NCBI GenBank assembly: GCA_029245795.1
Contig: JAQWOP010000015.1
Coordinates: 1 to 64,000 of the forward strand
Origin: Hyphomicrobiales bacterium
GTDB lineage: Bacteria > Pseudomonadota > Alphaproteobacteria > Rhizobiales > TMED25
Reading direction: 5' to 3'
DNA length: 64,000 nucleotides
Shown here: positions 27,483 to 37,742 of the stretch, piece after piece
How the letters are laid out: every line of letters begins with the position of its first letter
Numbering within the stretch: position 1 is the first letter of the stretch
Translations under genes and position numbers: made by a program
The notes under the pieces: model-generated
Told to the model about the DNA's origin: nothing
What the model saw: only the letters and a program-made list of their open reading frames with translations
The model's database searches: none

Positions 27483-28259
27483 TCATATTGAATCTGTTTT
27501 AATACTTAAGCTTGGCATAACATCAATTCGATTAGGTAGTCTCATATCTATTACATCAATGTAACGGCTTAATAATTGGGAGTCTTTGTCTAATTTTTCT
27601 AGTTTCTGTATTGCCTTAGATAAGCCTTCTTCTGGTAAATATATTGTCATACCGTTAAATAATCTTATAGTCCATCTCCTATCACCAACTCGTAAAATAG
27701 ATTTAACCCTACTTTCGAATGTTGGATGTTTATCTAAAGAGTTTATAATATTTGGAATATACTCTAGAGCATTATAACCTGCTACAAATTTTAAATTCTT
27801 GAATTCGCTAGGATCTAATCCTTTGATTATTTGACCGTCTTGATCTACTAAATATTTATTTCCATCATAAAACCAAATTGCTATAGGTTCATACTCATTA
27901 ATATTTATCTCTAATGTTGATGGGTATAATTTCTTTATTTTAGTATCTTTAATCCATCTAAGTTGACTAATTCTTTTACTAGCTTCTTGTAGATTAAAAT
28001 TAATTAAAAGTGTGTCATTATTTAAATCTAATGCCCTAATTATATCAACACCTTTAGAATTATTAGTTCCCTCAATTTTAATTTTCTGTATATTAAGATC
28101 CAATTTACTTAAAAATTTAGAAGAGCTGGATAATAATTGGGATGAATTTTTTTGTATCTGATAAATTGAAAATATACATATTGCAATAAATATCGTTAAA
28201 AAAACTATTTTTTTTGATTGTTTCTTTAAATTTCTTTTTAGAATATTTTCTTTTATCAT
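27483..28259 (-). CDS. ftsQ: cell division protein FtsQ
   Basis: TM segment plus POTRA and FtsQ domain; synteny. Confidence 0.9.
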   Translation of the reverse strand: MIKENILKRNLKKQSKKIVFLTIFIAICIFSIYQIQKNSSQLLSSSSKFLSKLDLNIQKIKIEGTNNSKGVDIIRALDLNNDTLLINFNLQEASKRISQLRWIKDTKIKKLYPSTLEININEYEPIAIWFYDGNKYLVDQDGQIIKGLDPSEFKNLKFVAGYNALEYIPNIINSLDKHPTFESRVKSILRVGDRRWTIRLFNGMTIYLPEEGLSKAIQKLEKLDKDSQLLSRYIDVIDMRLPNRIDVMPSLSIKTDSI

Positions 28260-28269
28260 TTTGCTTTAA

Positions 28270-29190
28270 TTACCTATCCAAAGATGCATCATTGATTATC
28301 CATTCAACAAGCTCACTAAATGCAATACCTGAATGAGATGCTAAATCTGGAAGTAATGAATTTCTTGTCATTCCTGGCTGGGTATTAATCTCTAGGCAAA
28401 CTAATTTCTCTTCACTAGTTTTACTTGAATATCTAAAATCAACTCTACTTACACCCTTACAATTTAGACTCACATGAGCTCTTAATGCATATTCTTTCAT
28501 CTTTTCGTAAATATTTGGTTTAAGATTTCCAGGAATACAATGTTTAGTTAATTTTGATTTATATTTTGCATTATAATCAAATATTATATTATTAGTTTTT
28601 ATTTCAGCAATTTCGGTAGTTTTCTGTCCTATTACTCCACAAGTAAAATCCGTACCTTCAATAAATTCTTCAGCAAAAAAATTCTTTAAATCAATCTGAT
28701 TTTTTTTTATATAACTTAGAGCTTCACTATGATTATTTATTACTTTAACTCCAATACTTGATCCACCATTGATTGGCTTAATGATTATTGGAAAATCAAC
28801 TTTAAGGTTATCAAGATCATGAAGATCAAAGGATTTAGCAATTGGGATACCATGCCTAGAAAATATTTCTTTTGAAGCAATCTTATTCATTGCTTTAGCA
28901 GAAGCGATAACGCCAGAATGAGTATAATTAATTTTTAGATATTCTAAAATAGATTGTATATGTCCATCTTCTCCCCAGGAGCCATGCAAAGAATTAAATA
29001 CAATATCAGGATTTATTTCTAATAAATCATTAATGATATCATATCCAGGATCAAGAGTGCTTACATTATAACCAAGAGACTCTAGTGCCATCGAACACTC
29101 TTTACCACTTCTTATACTAACTTCTCTCTCCGCAGAAAAACCACCCATTAATACTAAAATTCTATCTTTTTGTGAGGTTCTTGTACTCAT
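28270..29190 (-). CDS. ddl: D-alanine--D-alanine ligase
   Basis: ILVLMGGFSAEREVSIRSGKECSMALESLGY; start set to the internal MSTRTSQ giving ATGA overlap with murB. Confidence 0.95.
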   Translation of the reverse strand: MSTRTSQKDRILVLMGGFSAEREVSIRSGKECSMALESLGYNVSTLDPGYDIINDLLEINPDIVFNSLHGSWGEDGHIQSILEYLKINYTHSGVIASAKAMNKIASKEIFSRHGIPIAKSFDLHDLDNLKVDFPIIIKPINGGSSIGVKVINNHSEALSYIKKNQIDLKNFFAEEFIEGTDFTCGVIGQKTTEIAEIKTNNIIFDYNAKYKSKLTKHCIPGNLKPNIYEKMKEYALRAHVSLNCKGVSRVDFRYSSKTSEEKLVCLEINTQPGMTRNSLLPDLASHSGIAFSELVEWIINDASLDR

Positions 29191-30122
29191 ATTAATACCT
29201 CCGGTCCATCGCCTATTATTTTTATCTCCCATTCAAGTTTAATTCCTGTTCTTTTTTCAACATAAGTAATAATAGTCTCTCCAAGTAATTCTATATCGTA
29301 TGCAGTTGCATTACCTTTATTTATAATAAAATTATAATGTCTCTGAGAAATCATAGCTCCACCAACTGACAAATTATTACATTCGGCATCACGAATAAGT
29401 TCCCATGCTTTTTTATTCTGTGTATTTTTAAAGGTTGACCCGCCTGTTCTTTCTCTTATTGGTTGCGTGTTATTTCTATAGTTCTTAAATTGCTCTATTT
29501 CTTGTTTTATATCATCTTTTCTTGCTAATGATCCTTCTAATGTTGCTGACAAGCATATCATTTCATCTGTTATATCTGTTTTACGATATCCATAATTAAT
29601 GTCGGATATTGATTTAGTATACGTATTACCTGAAGTATCAATAAATTTTGCGTTTAATATAATATCCATTATCTCTGATTTATAAGCCCCAGCATTCATC
29701 TTTATTGAACCACCAAGTGTACCAGGTATTGTACTTAAAAATGAAAAACCCTTTAGATTATTCTTTAAAGCAAAATTAGATATTTTTTTATTTGGTACAG
29801 AAGCGCCACAATTTATCTTTTCACTTTGAATATAATCTATGTGGTTAAATGCTTTCCCAAGTATTATTACAACTCCTGGTATACCATGATCTCTTATCAA
29901 TAAATTCGATGCACCACCGATCACAGTTATGGGTATACCTTCTGGTTTATTGAATAGAAAATATCTCAAATCTTGCTCGTCTTTAGGAATAAACAATATC
30001 TCAGCGTAACCTCCAACACGAAACCAAGAAATTGGCCTCAAAGAATAATTACTATATAATTCTCCTCTTACAAGATTATTAAGATTATCCTTTAATCTAT
30101 CTGCCTCTGCCCAAAATTTCAC
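29187..30122 (-). CDS. murB: UDP-N-acetylenolpyruvoylglucosamine reductase
   Basis: SWFRVGGYAEILFIPKDEQDL, GASNLLIRD, RTGGSTFKNTQNKKAWELI. Confidence 0.95.
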   Translation of the reverse strand: MKFWAEADRLKDNLNNLVRGELYSNYSLRPISWFRVGGYAEILFIPKDEQDLRYFLFNKPEGIPITVIGGASNLLIRDHGIPGVVIILGKAFNHIDYIQSEKINCGASVPNKKISNFALKNNLKGFSFLSTIPGTLGGSIKMNAGAYKSEIMDIILNAKFIDTSGNTYTKSISDINYGYRKTDITDEMICLSATLEGSLARKDDIKQEIEQFKNYRNNTQPIRERTGGSTFKNTQNKKAWELIRDAECNNLSVGGAMISQRHYNFIINKGNATAYDIELLGETIITYVEKRTGIKLEWEIKIIGDGPEVLI

Positions 30123-30137
30123 AATTATGTATTTCCT

Positions 30138-31532
30138 TTATAAATTCTGACAAATTTTACTTGAAATAATATTTATATCCCCTGCACCTATAAATAGGAC
30201 TAAATCCCCTGGTTTAGCAAAATCTCTAATAAACTTTATAAGTTCCTCAGGTCGTTCAATAAATTGAGGCTCTACTTTGGATTCTGAGTTGATATCCGTT
30301 ATAAATTTATTGTAGTCCATCTCGCTATTTTCTCGCTCCCCTGCACTATAAATAGGGAGTAGTATTAAGGCATCAGTATCTATAAATGCTGAACAAAATT
30401 CTTTATATAAACTCATTACCCTAGAGTGCCTATGTGGCTGGAAAATTGATATTACTCTACCTGACGATAGTTTTTTTGCTGATGATAATAATTGATTTAT
30501 TTCAGTCGGATGATGGGCATAATCGTCATAGTAGGCAACTCCATTCTTTTGAAGAATCTCAGAAAAACGCCTATAAACTCCAGTATAACTATATAAAGAA
30601 GATTGAATCATTTCATGTGAAATATTTCTTAATATTCCAACAATTGCTGCAGCTGTTGCATTATAAATATTGTATATACCTGGCCTATTTATATTTAATT
30701 TTATATAAAATCTTTTGTGATCTATTTTACCCTCTATTGTGAATTGATAGACACCTGATTTATTAAATATATTTTTAATTTGAACTGTTGAGCTCGCAGA
30801 TTGACCATAAGATATAGGATTTCCTGATGAAAAATTCTTTGAGACCTTATTAGTTATACGATCATCTTTACAGAAAATTATATAACCATCTTTTTGGATA
30901 TTATTTGCATATTCAACGAAGGAATCTTCTAAATTACCAATAGATCCATAATTCTCAATATGATCATAATCAATATTTGTAATCACTGATATCTTTGAAG
31001 GCAGTTTTATAAATGTTTTATCAGACTCATCTGCTTCGACTACCATCCATTCATTAGTACCAATTTGTATATTAGATTGAAAAGAACTATCAATACCTCC
31101 GATTATTGACGTAGGTTTATCCTTTCCTTGTGATAGAATCCAAGAAATCATTGATGCTGTTGTAGTCTTTCCATGAGTTCCCGAAATACAAATGCAACTC
31201 TTTTTTTTCATTAATTGCGCAAGCATATCAGCTCGAGAAATTACAGTAATATTTGCTTTTTTTGCTGCTATAAACTCTGGGTTTTCAACACTTATTGCTG
31301 AAGAAAAAACTACTAAATGAATATTCTTTTGAATATTACCAGAATTATGCCCTATGAATATCTTGATATTATTTTCTTGAAGTGATCTCGTCATATCATT
31401 TTCTACTATATCACTTCCCTGAACTGAGTATCCCATAGATTTACATAATTTTGCCATTGCAGATAATCCAATCCCACCGATGCCTATAAAGTGAATTGAT
31501 TGGTCTTTTGATAATTTGTTTATATTGAACAT
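30138..31532 (-). CDS. murC: UDP-N-acetylmuramate--L-alanine ligase
   Basis: IHFIGIGGIGLSAMAKL, ISGTHGKTTTASMISWIL. Confidence 0.97.
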   Translation of the reverse strand: MFNINKLSKDQSIHFIGIGGIGLSAMAKLCKSMGYSVQGSDIVENDMTRSLQENNIKIFIGHNSGNIQKNIHLVVFSSAISVENPEFIAAKKANITVISRADMLAQLMKKKSCICISGTHGKTTTASMISWILSQGKDKPTSIIGGIDSSFQSNIQIGTNEWMVVEADESDKTFIKLPSKISVITNIDYDHIENYGSIGNLEDSFVEYANNIQKDGYIIFCKDDRITNKVSKNFSSGNPISYGQSASSTVQIKNIFNKSGVYQFTIEGKIDHKRFYIKLNINRPGIYNIYNATAAAIVGILRNISHEMIQSSLYSYTGVYRRFSEILQKNGVAYYDDYAHHPTEINQLLSSAKKLSSGRVISIFQPHRHSRVMSLYKEFCSAFIDTDALILLPIYSAGERENSEMDYNKFITDINSESKVEPQFIERPEELIKFIRDFAKPGDLVLFIGAGDINIISSKICQNL

Positions 31533-31536
31533 AACT

Positions 31537-32640
31537 CTATAAATAATTTTTTTCTAAGATTTCAATAAATTTTTTATTTTCTATATCAATATTACTTTCA
31601 TATGCCTGCTTAGCCATATGAACGATTTGTGATTTATCATTAAATAAAATCTCTAATTTTTTTGCTAAAAAAACTGGGTCAACGATATTCTCTTCATACA
31701 AAATACATGCATCTTTATCACTCAAAAAAGAAGCATTATGATATTGATCATTATCAATAGATCCTGATAATGGAATCAAAATTGAGGCTCTTCCAATTGT
31801 ACATATCTCAATTACCATATTTGCCCCTGCTCTTGAGATTATTAGATCAGCCTGACTAATATAGCGTCCCATATCTTCAAAGAAATCCTTAATCTCATGC
31901 CGAATATTTAAACTTGAATATATACTTTCTAATTTTTTACTATCACCGATATTACAATTTTGGAATACCTTGATTTCATTTCTTATAAAACTTGGAAGAT
32001 TAGATATAGCCTTTGGGATAATATCTGTGAATGTTCTAGATCCCTGACTTCCTCCAATAATTAAAATATTAAAACCCTTCTCTATTTTATATAAAAAATC
32101 TTTTTCTCTATATTTTGTTATTCCTTCTCTTAATGGCAAACCAACATAAATTATTTTATGATGATGCTTTAATTTAATTCTTTTTGTATCCTGAAATGAT
32201 AAGGTAATTTTTTGAGCAAAGTTAGACAATAATCTATTTGCTCTACCCATAATAGCATTTTGCTCGTGAATAATTATAGGAATTCTTAGGATATATGCAG
32301 CTATGCATGAAGGAATGCTCGTATAACCACCAAAAGCAATTATAACTGATGGAGATATTCTTCTCATTATTAAAAATGACTCAATAAATCCTAGAAGAAT
32401 AAAAAAAGGAAATAGACACTTTTCTTTAATAGATTTTCTAAATGGCGAAGAAGAATTTATTTGATATAGAGTTTTTGATTGCACTTGATCAAAATATTTT
32501 TTTCCTCTCTTGTCAGTGAAAAAGTATGTCTCATTCTTAGGATTTTTTAACAACTGTTCACTTAGTGAAATTGCTGGGTGAATATGACCACCTGTACCAC
32601 CGGCGACTAAGATTAATTTTTTTTTAGGAAATTTTGCCAT
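31537..32640 (-). CDS. murG: undecaprenyldiphospho-muramoylpentapeptide N-acetylglucosaminyltransferase
   Basis: LVAGGTGGHIHPAISLSEQL, IGGSQGSRTFTDIIP. Confidence 0.96.
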   Translation of the reverse strand: MAKFPKKKLILVAGGTGGHIHPAISLSEQLLKNPKNETYFFTDKRGKKYFDQVQSKTLYQINSSSPFRKSIKEKCLFPFFILLGFIESFLIMRRISPSVIIAFGGYTSIPSCIAAYILRIPIIIHEQNAIMGRANRLLSNFAQKITLSFQDTKRIKLKHHHKIIYVGLPLREGITKYREKDFLYKIEKGFNILIIGGSQGSRTFTDIIPKAISNLPSFIRNEIKVFQNCNIGDSKKLESIYSSLNIRHEIKDFFEDMGRYISQADLIISRAGANMVIEICTIGRASILIPLSGSIDNDQYHNASFLSDKDACILYEENIVDPVFLAKKLEILFNDKSQIVHMAKQAYESNIDIENKKFIEILEKNYL

Positions 32641-32646
32641 TTGTAA

Positions 32647-33795
32647 TTAATTTTGGAAATTTAATTTTCTAGATGAATAAATAAAGTTGGTCGTTTTTTG
32701 TCTTGTGAAAGCTAGAATAAGACCAAAAGTCATTGCAATAGATAAAGCTGAAGAGCCACCATAAGAAATAAATGGAAGTGTCATTCCTTTTGTTGGAACA
32801 ATACCTAAATTCACAGCAATATTTATACCTACTTGAATACATATAAGAGACGTTAAACCGATTGTAGCGATCTTTGCAAAAAGATCTTCTTGTAATAATG
32901 CTCTACTCAATCCTCTAAAAACAATAAATGCAAACAAGGAAATTATTATAAAGCAACTTATCAAACCAAACTCTTCTGCAGCCACGGCAAATATGAAATC
33001 TGTGTGAGCATCAGGAAGTATATTTTTAATGACACCTTCTCCAGGCCCGACTCCAAACCAACCTCCTTGAAATATTGCATTATAAGCGGTATCTATTTGA
33101 TATGTATCACCAAGTGATGGGTTAAAAAATGTGTTTAATCTTTGATAAAAATGATCAACATAAAGATATGATAATCCAATTCCAATAAGAGAAAGTAGAA
33201 AAATTATAAATCCAATTATCAGAGGCATACCCGAGATAAAATAAATAATTGAAGCTGTCAAAGTTATAAGTATCGTTTGTCCTATGTCTGGTTGAAGAAT
33301 TAGGCCTAAAGCAAACAAAGAGTATAAGAAAAATGATATCATCTTTGAAGGGACAGTTTTAAATATAGACTCCGACAGAAGCCAAGAAATTAATACTATG
33401 AATGTTGGTTTTGCAAATTCAGATGGCTGAACAGAAATAATTCCTAAATCTAACCATCTTGTCGCTCCTTTGATTGGAGTACCAAAAATATTTAAAAAAA
33501 ATATTGCAATAAGGGAAGTGATAAAAATAGCAAGACACAGCCTTCTTAAATTTTTTAAATTCAGGAAGGAAAAAGAAATCATTACAACTACACCCATCAA
33601 AATAAATAAAAATTGTCTTTTCACAAAATAATACTGATTTAATGATAGTTTTTCAGCAATTGGTGGGCTCGCCGCTAAGTTCAGAACAATACCAAATATT
33701 ATCAATAGAGCTATAGCCCCAAGTTGGACTTTATCAATTGTCCACCACCAATCCGAAATGTAAGATTTAGTCGATCTATTAATCTTCATATTCAT
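32647..33795 (-). CDS. ftsW: lipid II polymerase FtsW
   Basis: SEDS polytopic protein, GATRWLDLGIISVQPSEFAKP, PFISYGGSS. Confidence 0.96.
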   Translation of the reverse strand: MNMKINRSTKSYISDWWWTIDKVQLGAIALLIIFGIVLNLAASPPIAEKLSLNQYYFVKRQFLFILMGVVVMISFSFLNLKNLRRLCLAIFITSLIAIFFLNIFGTPIKGATRWLDLGIISVQPSEFAKPTFIVLISWLLSESIFKTVPSKMISFFLYSLFALGLILQPDIGQTILITLTASIIYFISGMPLIIGFIIFLLSLIGIGLSYLYVDHFYQRLNTFFNPSLGDTYQIDTAYNAIFQGGWFGVGPGEGVIKNILPDAHTDFIFAVAAEEFGLISCFIIISLFAFIVFRGLSRALLQEDLFAKIATIGLTSLICIQVGINIAVNLGIVPTKGMTLPFISYGGSSALSIAMTFGLILAFTRQKTTNFIYSSRKLNFQN

Positions 33796-35188
33796 TGCTC
33801 TTCATATTATTTATCAAATTACAAAATTTATTCCCTCTTTCTTCAAAATTCCTATATTGGTCAAAAGAAGCGCAAGCTGGAGAAAGTAAAACTGTAGCTT
33901 TAGATGATATCGCCCTTGCATCCCTTATTGCTCTAATGAATGCAATATCTAATGTATGGCAGATTTCATTTTCAATCCCACAACTAATCAAAAAATCACT
34001 AAAAGATTCAGCTGCATGTCCAATTAAGTAAGCCTTTTTAATGTTATAAAATGAGTCCTTTATTTCACTTATTCCTCCATATTTTTTTATTCCTCCCAAT
34101 ATCCAAAATATGTTTTTATATGATTGAATGGCCAACCTCGACGCAAATGCATTGGTTGCCTTACTGTCATTTATAAAATCAATCTTATTATATGTAAGAA
34201 CATGTTCAGCTCTATGCTTAAGATTTTTAAAAGTTTTAAAATAAGATACATAGTTTTGATATCTAAAATCTAAAGCTTCCATACACGCAACTGCTGCAGC
34301 TATATTTTCTATATTTGTGGTATTATTTAAAAATCCTTCATATTCTAATAAATATTTATACTTCTCTTTATTTTTTTCAAAATAAATTGTTTTTTCACCA
34401 TCATAGTTTTCATTCTCTTTTAGTGAATCCTTACAACTTGGATTATCTATAAAAATTGTTTTTGCTTGTATTTCTTTGAGGCCAATTGTTTCTGAAATTA
34501 CACCTCCATCTAATCCAAAGATTGCATAATCATCCTTTCCTTGCCCACTAAAAAGATCGAATTTTATATTAATATAATTCTTAAAAGAACCATGCCTATC
34601 TAGATGATCTGGACTTATATTTAGTAGAATAGCTATATTTGGTTCAATATTTTGACATAGTTCAATTTGATAGGATGATATTTCAATTATAAAAATTGTA
34701 TCTTCATTAGATATATCAAATTCAAGAACACTTCTAGAACCTATGTTTCCTCCGACTTGGACATCATTTCTAAGTTTTTTCAATAGATGATAGATTAACA
34801 TTACAGTTGTAGATTTACCATTAGTCCCTGTAACCATTATAACTTTATTACTAAGATTTCTTTCCTTCAATTCATCCATAAATAGCTGTATGTCACCAAG
34901 TATTGGTATTTTATAATTTTTTGCAAGATTCACTATTCTATGTGGTGATAGATTATTGAAATTAATCCCAGGACTTAATATTATAGCATCGTAATCAATG
35001 ATATTTATTTCATCTGGATCAGTGATTATATTATTTGTATCTGAATAGGTTTTTCTAATATTTTGATTATCATCCCAAGCATATACTTCAGCTCCACCTT
35101 TGATGAGAGAATTAACAGTGCTTCTTCCGGATAGTCCTAAACCTAAAACAAAAATTTTCTGATTTTTTCTGTGTGTTAATGAAATCAT
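33779..35188 (-). CDS. murD: UDP-N-acetylmuramoylalanine--D-glutamate ligase
   Basis: FVLGLGLSGRSTVNSL, MVTGTNGKSTTVMLIYHLL. Confidence 0.95.
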   Translation of the reverse strand: MISLTHRKNQKIFVLGLGLSGRSTVNSLIKGGAEVYAWDDNQNIRKTYSDTNNIITDPDEINIIDYDAIILSPGINFNNLSPHRIVNLAKNYKIPILGDIQLFMDELKERNLSNKVIMVTGTNGKSTTVMLIYHLLKKLRNDVQVGGNIGSRSVLEFDISNEDTIFIIEISSYQIELCQNIEPNIAILLNISPDHLDRHGSFKNYINIKFDLFSGQGKDDYAIFGLDGGVISETIGLKEIQAKTIFIDNPSCKDSLKENENYDGEKTIYFEKNKEKYKYLLEYEGFLNNTTNIENIAAAVACMEALDFRYQNYVSYFKTFKNLKHRAEHVLTYNKIDFINDSKATNAFASRLAIQSYKNIFWILGGIKKYGGISEIKDSFYNIKKAYLIGHAAESFSDFLISCGIENEICHTLDIAFIRAIRDARAISSKATVLLSPACASFDQYRNFEERGNKFCNLINNMKSNEYED

Positions 35189-35204
35189 CTTATTTCCAAA
35201 TTAA

Positions 35205-36290
35205 TTATCTTAGTTTTAGTGTTAAGAGTCCTATCATTGCTAGTATAAGAGAAATAATCCAAAATCTTATAACAATAGTAGGTTCACTCCATCCTTTCTG
35301 TTCAAAATGATGATGTAGTGGTGCCATTTTAAATATTCTTTTCCCGGTATACCTATAACTTATAACTTGTACAATTACCGAAGTTGCTTCTAATACAAAT
35401 AAGCCTCCAATTATCATGAGAACGAATTCATGTTTTGTTATAACTGCAATAATACCAATTGTAGAACCAAGAGATAAAGATCCCGTATCACCCATAAAGA
35501 TCATTGCTGGAGGTGCGTTATACCACAAAAAACCCAATCCAGCGCCAATAATTGCGCCACATATAATAGCTAATTCACCAGATCCTGACATATATTGAAT
35601 ATTTAAATATTCTGCAAAAAGTATATTACCTGTAAGGTAAGCAATTAAACCAAAGCTACCAACTGCAATCATTACAGGCATAATAGCAAGTCCATCAAGC
35701 CCATCAGTCAAATTGACAGAATTGCTGGAACCTATGACAACTAAAGATGCAAAAATTATAAAAAATATTCCTAGATTTATTGAAAAATCTTTTAAGAACG
35801 GTATATATATAATTGGCTGAAAATCATCAGTAAATATTAGTAAATATAAAATAGCTAAAAGAGCTATAATTGATTGCAGAATGAATTTAGAAAGACTCTT
35901 CATTCCATTTGATGATGATCTGGTAACTTTTAAATAATCATCATAAAAACCTATTAAACCAAAACTAACTGTAACAAAACCGACTATCCATATATATTTA
36001 TTGTTAAGATCAACCCAAAGTATAGATGATATTAAAACACCTAATAGAATTATCACACCCCCCATTGTTGGAGTGCCAGACTTTTCAATGATATGCCTTT
36101 TAGGACCATCTTGACGTATCGGTTGCCCATTTTTTTGTTGGCTTTTGAGATATCTTATAATTGATGGACTAAAAATAAAAACAATTATCCCAGAAGTAAA
36201 AGTCGCAGCGACAGTCCTGGTGGTAATGTAAGCAAATGCATTTAATAATGGGAATGCAGCAACTAACTCATTGATAAGTAAAATCAACAT
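35205..36290 (-). CDS. mraY: phospho-N-acetylmuramoyl-pentapeptide transferase
   Basis: GTPTMGGVIIL, NLTDGLDGLAIMP, PLHHHFEQKGWSE. Confidence 0.97.
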   Translation of the reverse strand: MLILLINELVAAFPLLNAFAYITTRTVAATFTSGIIVFIFSPSIIRYLKSQQKNGQPIRQDGPKRHIIEKSGTPTMGGVIILLGVLISSILWVDLNNKYIWIVGFVTVSFGLIGFYDDYLKVTRSSSNGMKSLSKFILQSIIALLAILYLLIFTDDFQPIIYIPFLKDFSINLGIFFIIFASLVVIGSSNSVNLTDGLDGLAIMPVMIAVGSFGLIAYLTGNILFAEYLNIQYMSGSGELAIICGAIIGAGLGFLWYNAPPAMIFMGDTGSLSLGSTIGIIAVITKHEFVLMIIGGLFVLEATSVIVQVISYRYTGKRIFKMAPLHHHFEQKGWSEPTIVIRFWIISLILAMIGLLTLKLR

Positions 36291-36317
36291 ATAAATTTCA
36301 TCCTCACGAAAATTAAA

Positions 36318-37742
36318 TTATAAATGTAAATAATTAATAAAGTCCTGAACAAGTTTATTTAATCTGATTTGATTTCCACCTTTGAGAAAAATTAAATCTC
36401 CTCTATTAATATCAAAGTGTTGTTTTATTTGGATATCATCTACGGATTTAAAGGAATAAACTTGCTTATCTTTGTCTATCCTTTCAAAATATGATGGTAA
36501 AATATCTCCACAAAAATAAACTTTATCAATATTTGAACTATTTATAAGCTGAATTAGTTTGGAGTGATACTTATCTTTGAATACACCCAATTCTAGCATA
36601 TCACCAATAATTGCTATTTTTCTTGATATAAGGTTATTATTATATTCACTTACTGATTTTATAGCTTTATACATTGAATCTGGGCTAGCGTTATAAGTAT
36701 CATTAATTAATTTCACAATACCCCCATTAAATTCAAAATTCTTCTCCTGCCACCTCCCATCTGGACCATCCAGTTCTTCTAATCTTCCTAAGACATCATT
36801 TAGGTCAAGATTTAATAAATTAGCAACAGCTAAAACAGGCATATAATTATCAAATATACTTGGATTTCCTTTGGTTGATATAGTCTTATAAGACTTTCCA
36901 TTTACTTGAAAATTTAGAATGAAATTATTTTTATCTTTTATTATTGGTAGCATCTCAATGTCAGATTTATTTGATTTTCCAAATGTTATAAATTTAATTT
37001 CACTCTTATTAAATCTGTCTTTAATGAGATTAAAGTATTTGCTGTCATGTGGCAGTATAGCAGTAGAGTCTTTGGACATACCTTTCATAATATTTGATTT
37101 CTCGATTGCTATTGTCTTCATGCTACCCAAGTTACCAATATGTGCTTCTCCAATATTTGTAATTATTGAAACATCTGGGATAACAAGTTCAGACAATGGT
37201 TCTATTTCATTGACTCTATTCATACCTACTTCAAATAAAGCATACTTAGCTTTATTATTTATTTTTGCCAGAGATATTGGTACACCCCATTTATTATTAA
37301 AAGACTCTGGTGAAGAATATGTATTTTCATATTTAGATAAAATATTTGCTAAGTAGCTTTTTGTAGTCGTTTTCCCAACACTACCTGTTATAGCTATTCT
37401 TAGTGCTTTAGATCTAACGCGAATATATTTTGCAATTTTACATAATGCATCATATGTATCTTCTACATATATTAATGGGGAATCAGATCTCTTGAACAAT
37501 TCAATATTTGATATGATAGCTGCAGAAGCACCTTCTTTAAATGCTTGGTCAATATAAATATGTCCATCTGAATAGTTGCCTTTTATAGCTAAGAATAAAT
37601 CCCCTTGTTGTAAATTCCTAGTATCAAGTGATAGTACACATTTATTTTCTTTTATTGCAGAATTTACAGTTCCATCGATTATTCTAATGAAATTTGAAAT
37701 ATTAAAATCTAATTTAATTCTATAATTATCTTTCATTATCAC
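36318..37742 (-). CDS. murF: UDP-N-acetylmuramoyl-tripeptide--D-alanyl-D-alanine ligase
   Basis: ITGSVGKTTTKSYLANIL, NDTYNASPDSMYKAI. Confidence 0.95.
   Translation of the reverse strand: MIMKDNYRIKLDFNISNFIRIIDGTVNSAIKENKCVLSLDTRNLQQGDLFLAIKGNYSDGHIYIDQAFKEGASAAIISNIELFKRSDSPLIYVEDTYDALCKIAKYIRVRSKALRIAITGSVGKTTTKSYLANILSKYENTYSSPESFNNKWGVPISLAKINNKAKYALFEVGMNRVNEIEPLSELVIPDVSIITNIGEAHIGNLGSMKTIAIEKSNIMKGMSKDSTAILPHDSKYFNLIKDRFNKSEIKFITFGKSNKSDIEMLPIIKDKNNFILNFQVNGKSYKTISTKGNPSIFDNYMPVLAVANLLNLDLNDVLGRLEELDGPDGRWQEKNFEFNGGIVKLINDTYNASPDSMYKAIKSVSEYNNNLISRKIAIIGDMLELGVFKDKYHSKLIQLINSSNIDKVYFCGDILPSYFERIDKDKQVYSFKSVDDIQIKQHFDINRGDLIFLKGGNQIRLNKLVQDFINYLHL

Noticed and set aside
36919-37356. 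145-aa plus-strand ORF opposite murF
   Set aside because: Shadow ORF on the strand opposite a well-supported murF; composition mirrors the antisense of murF.
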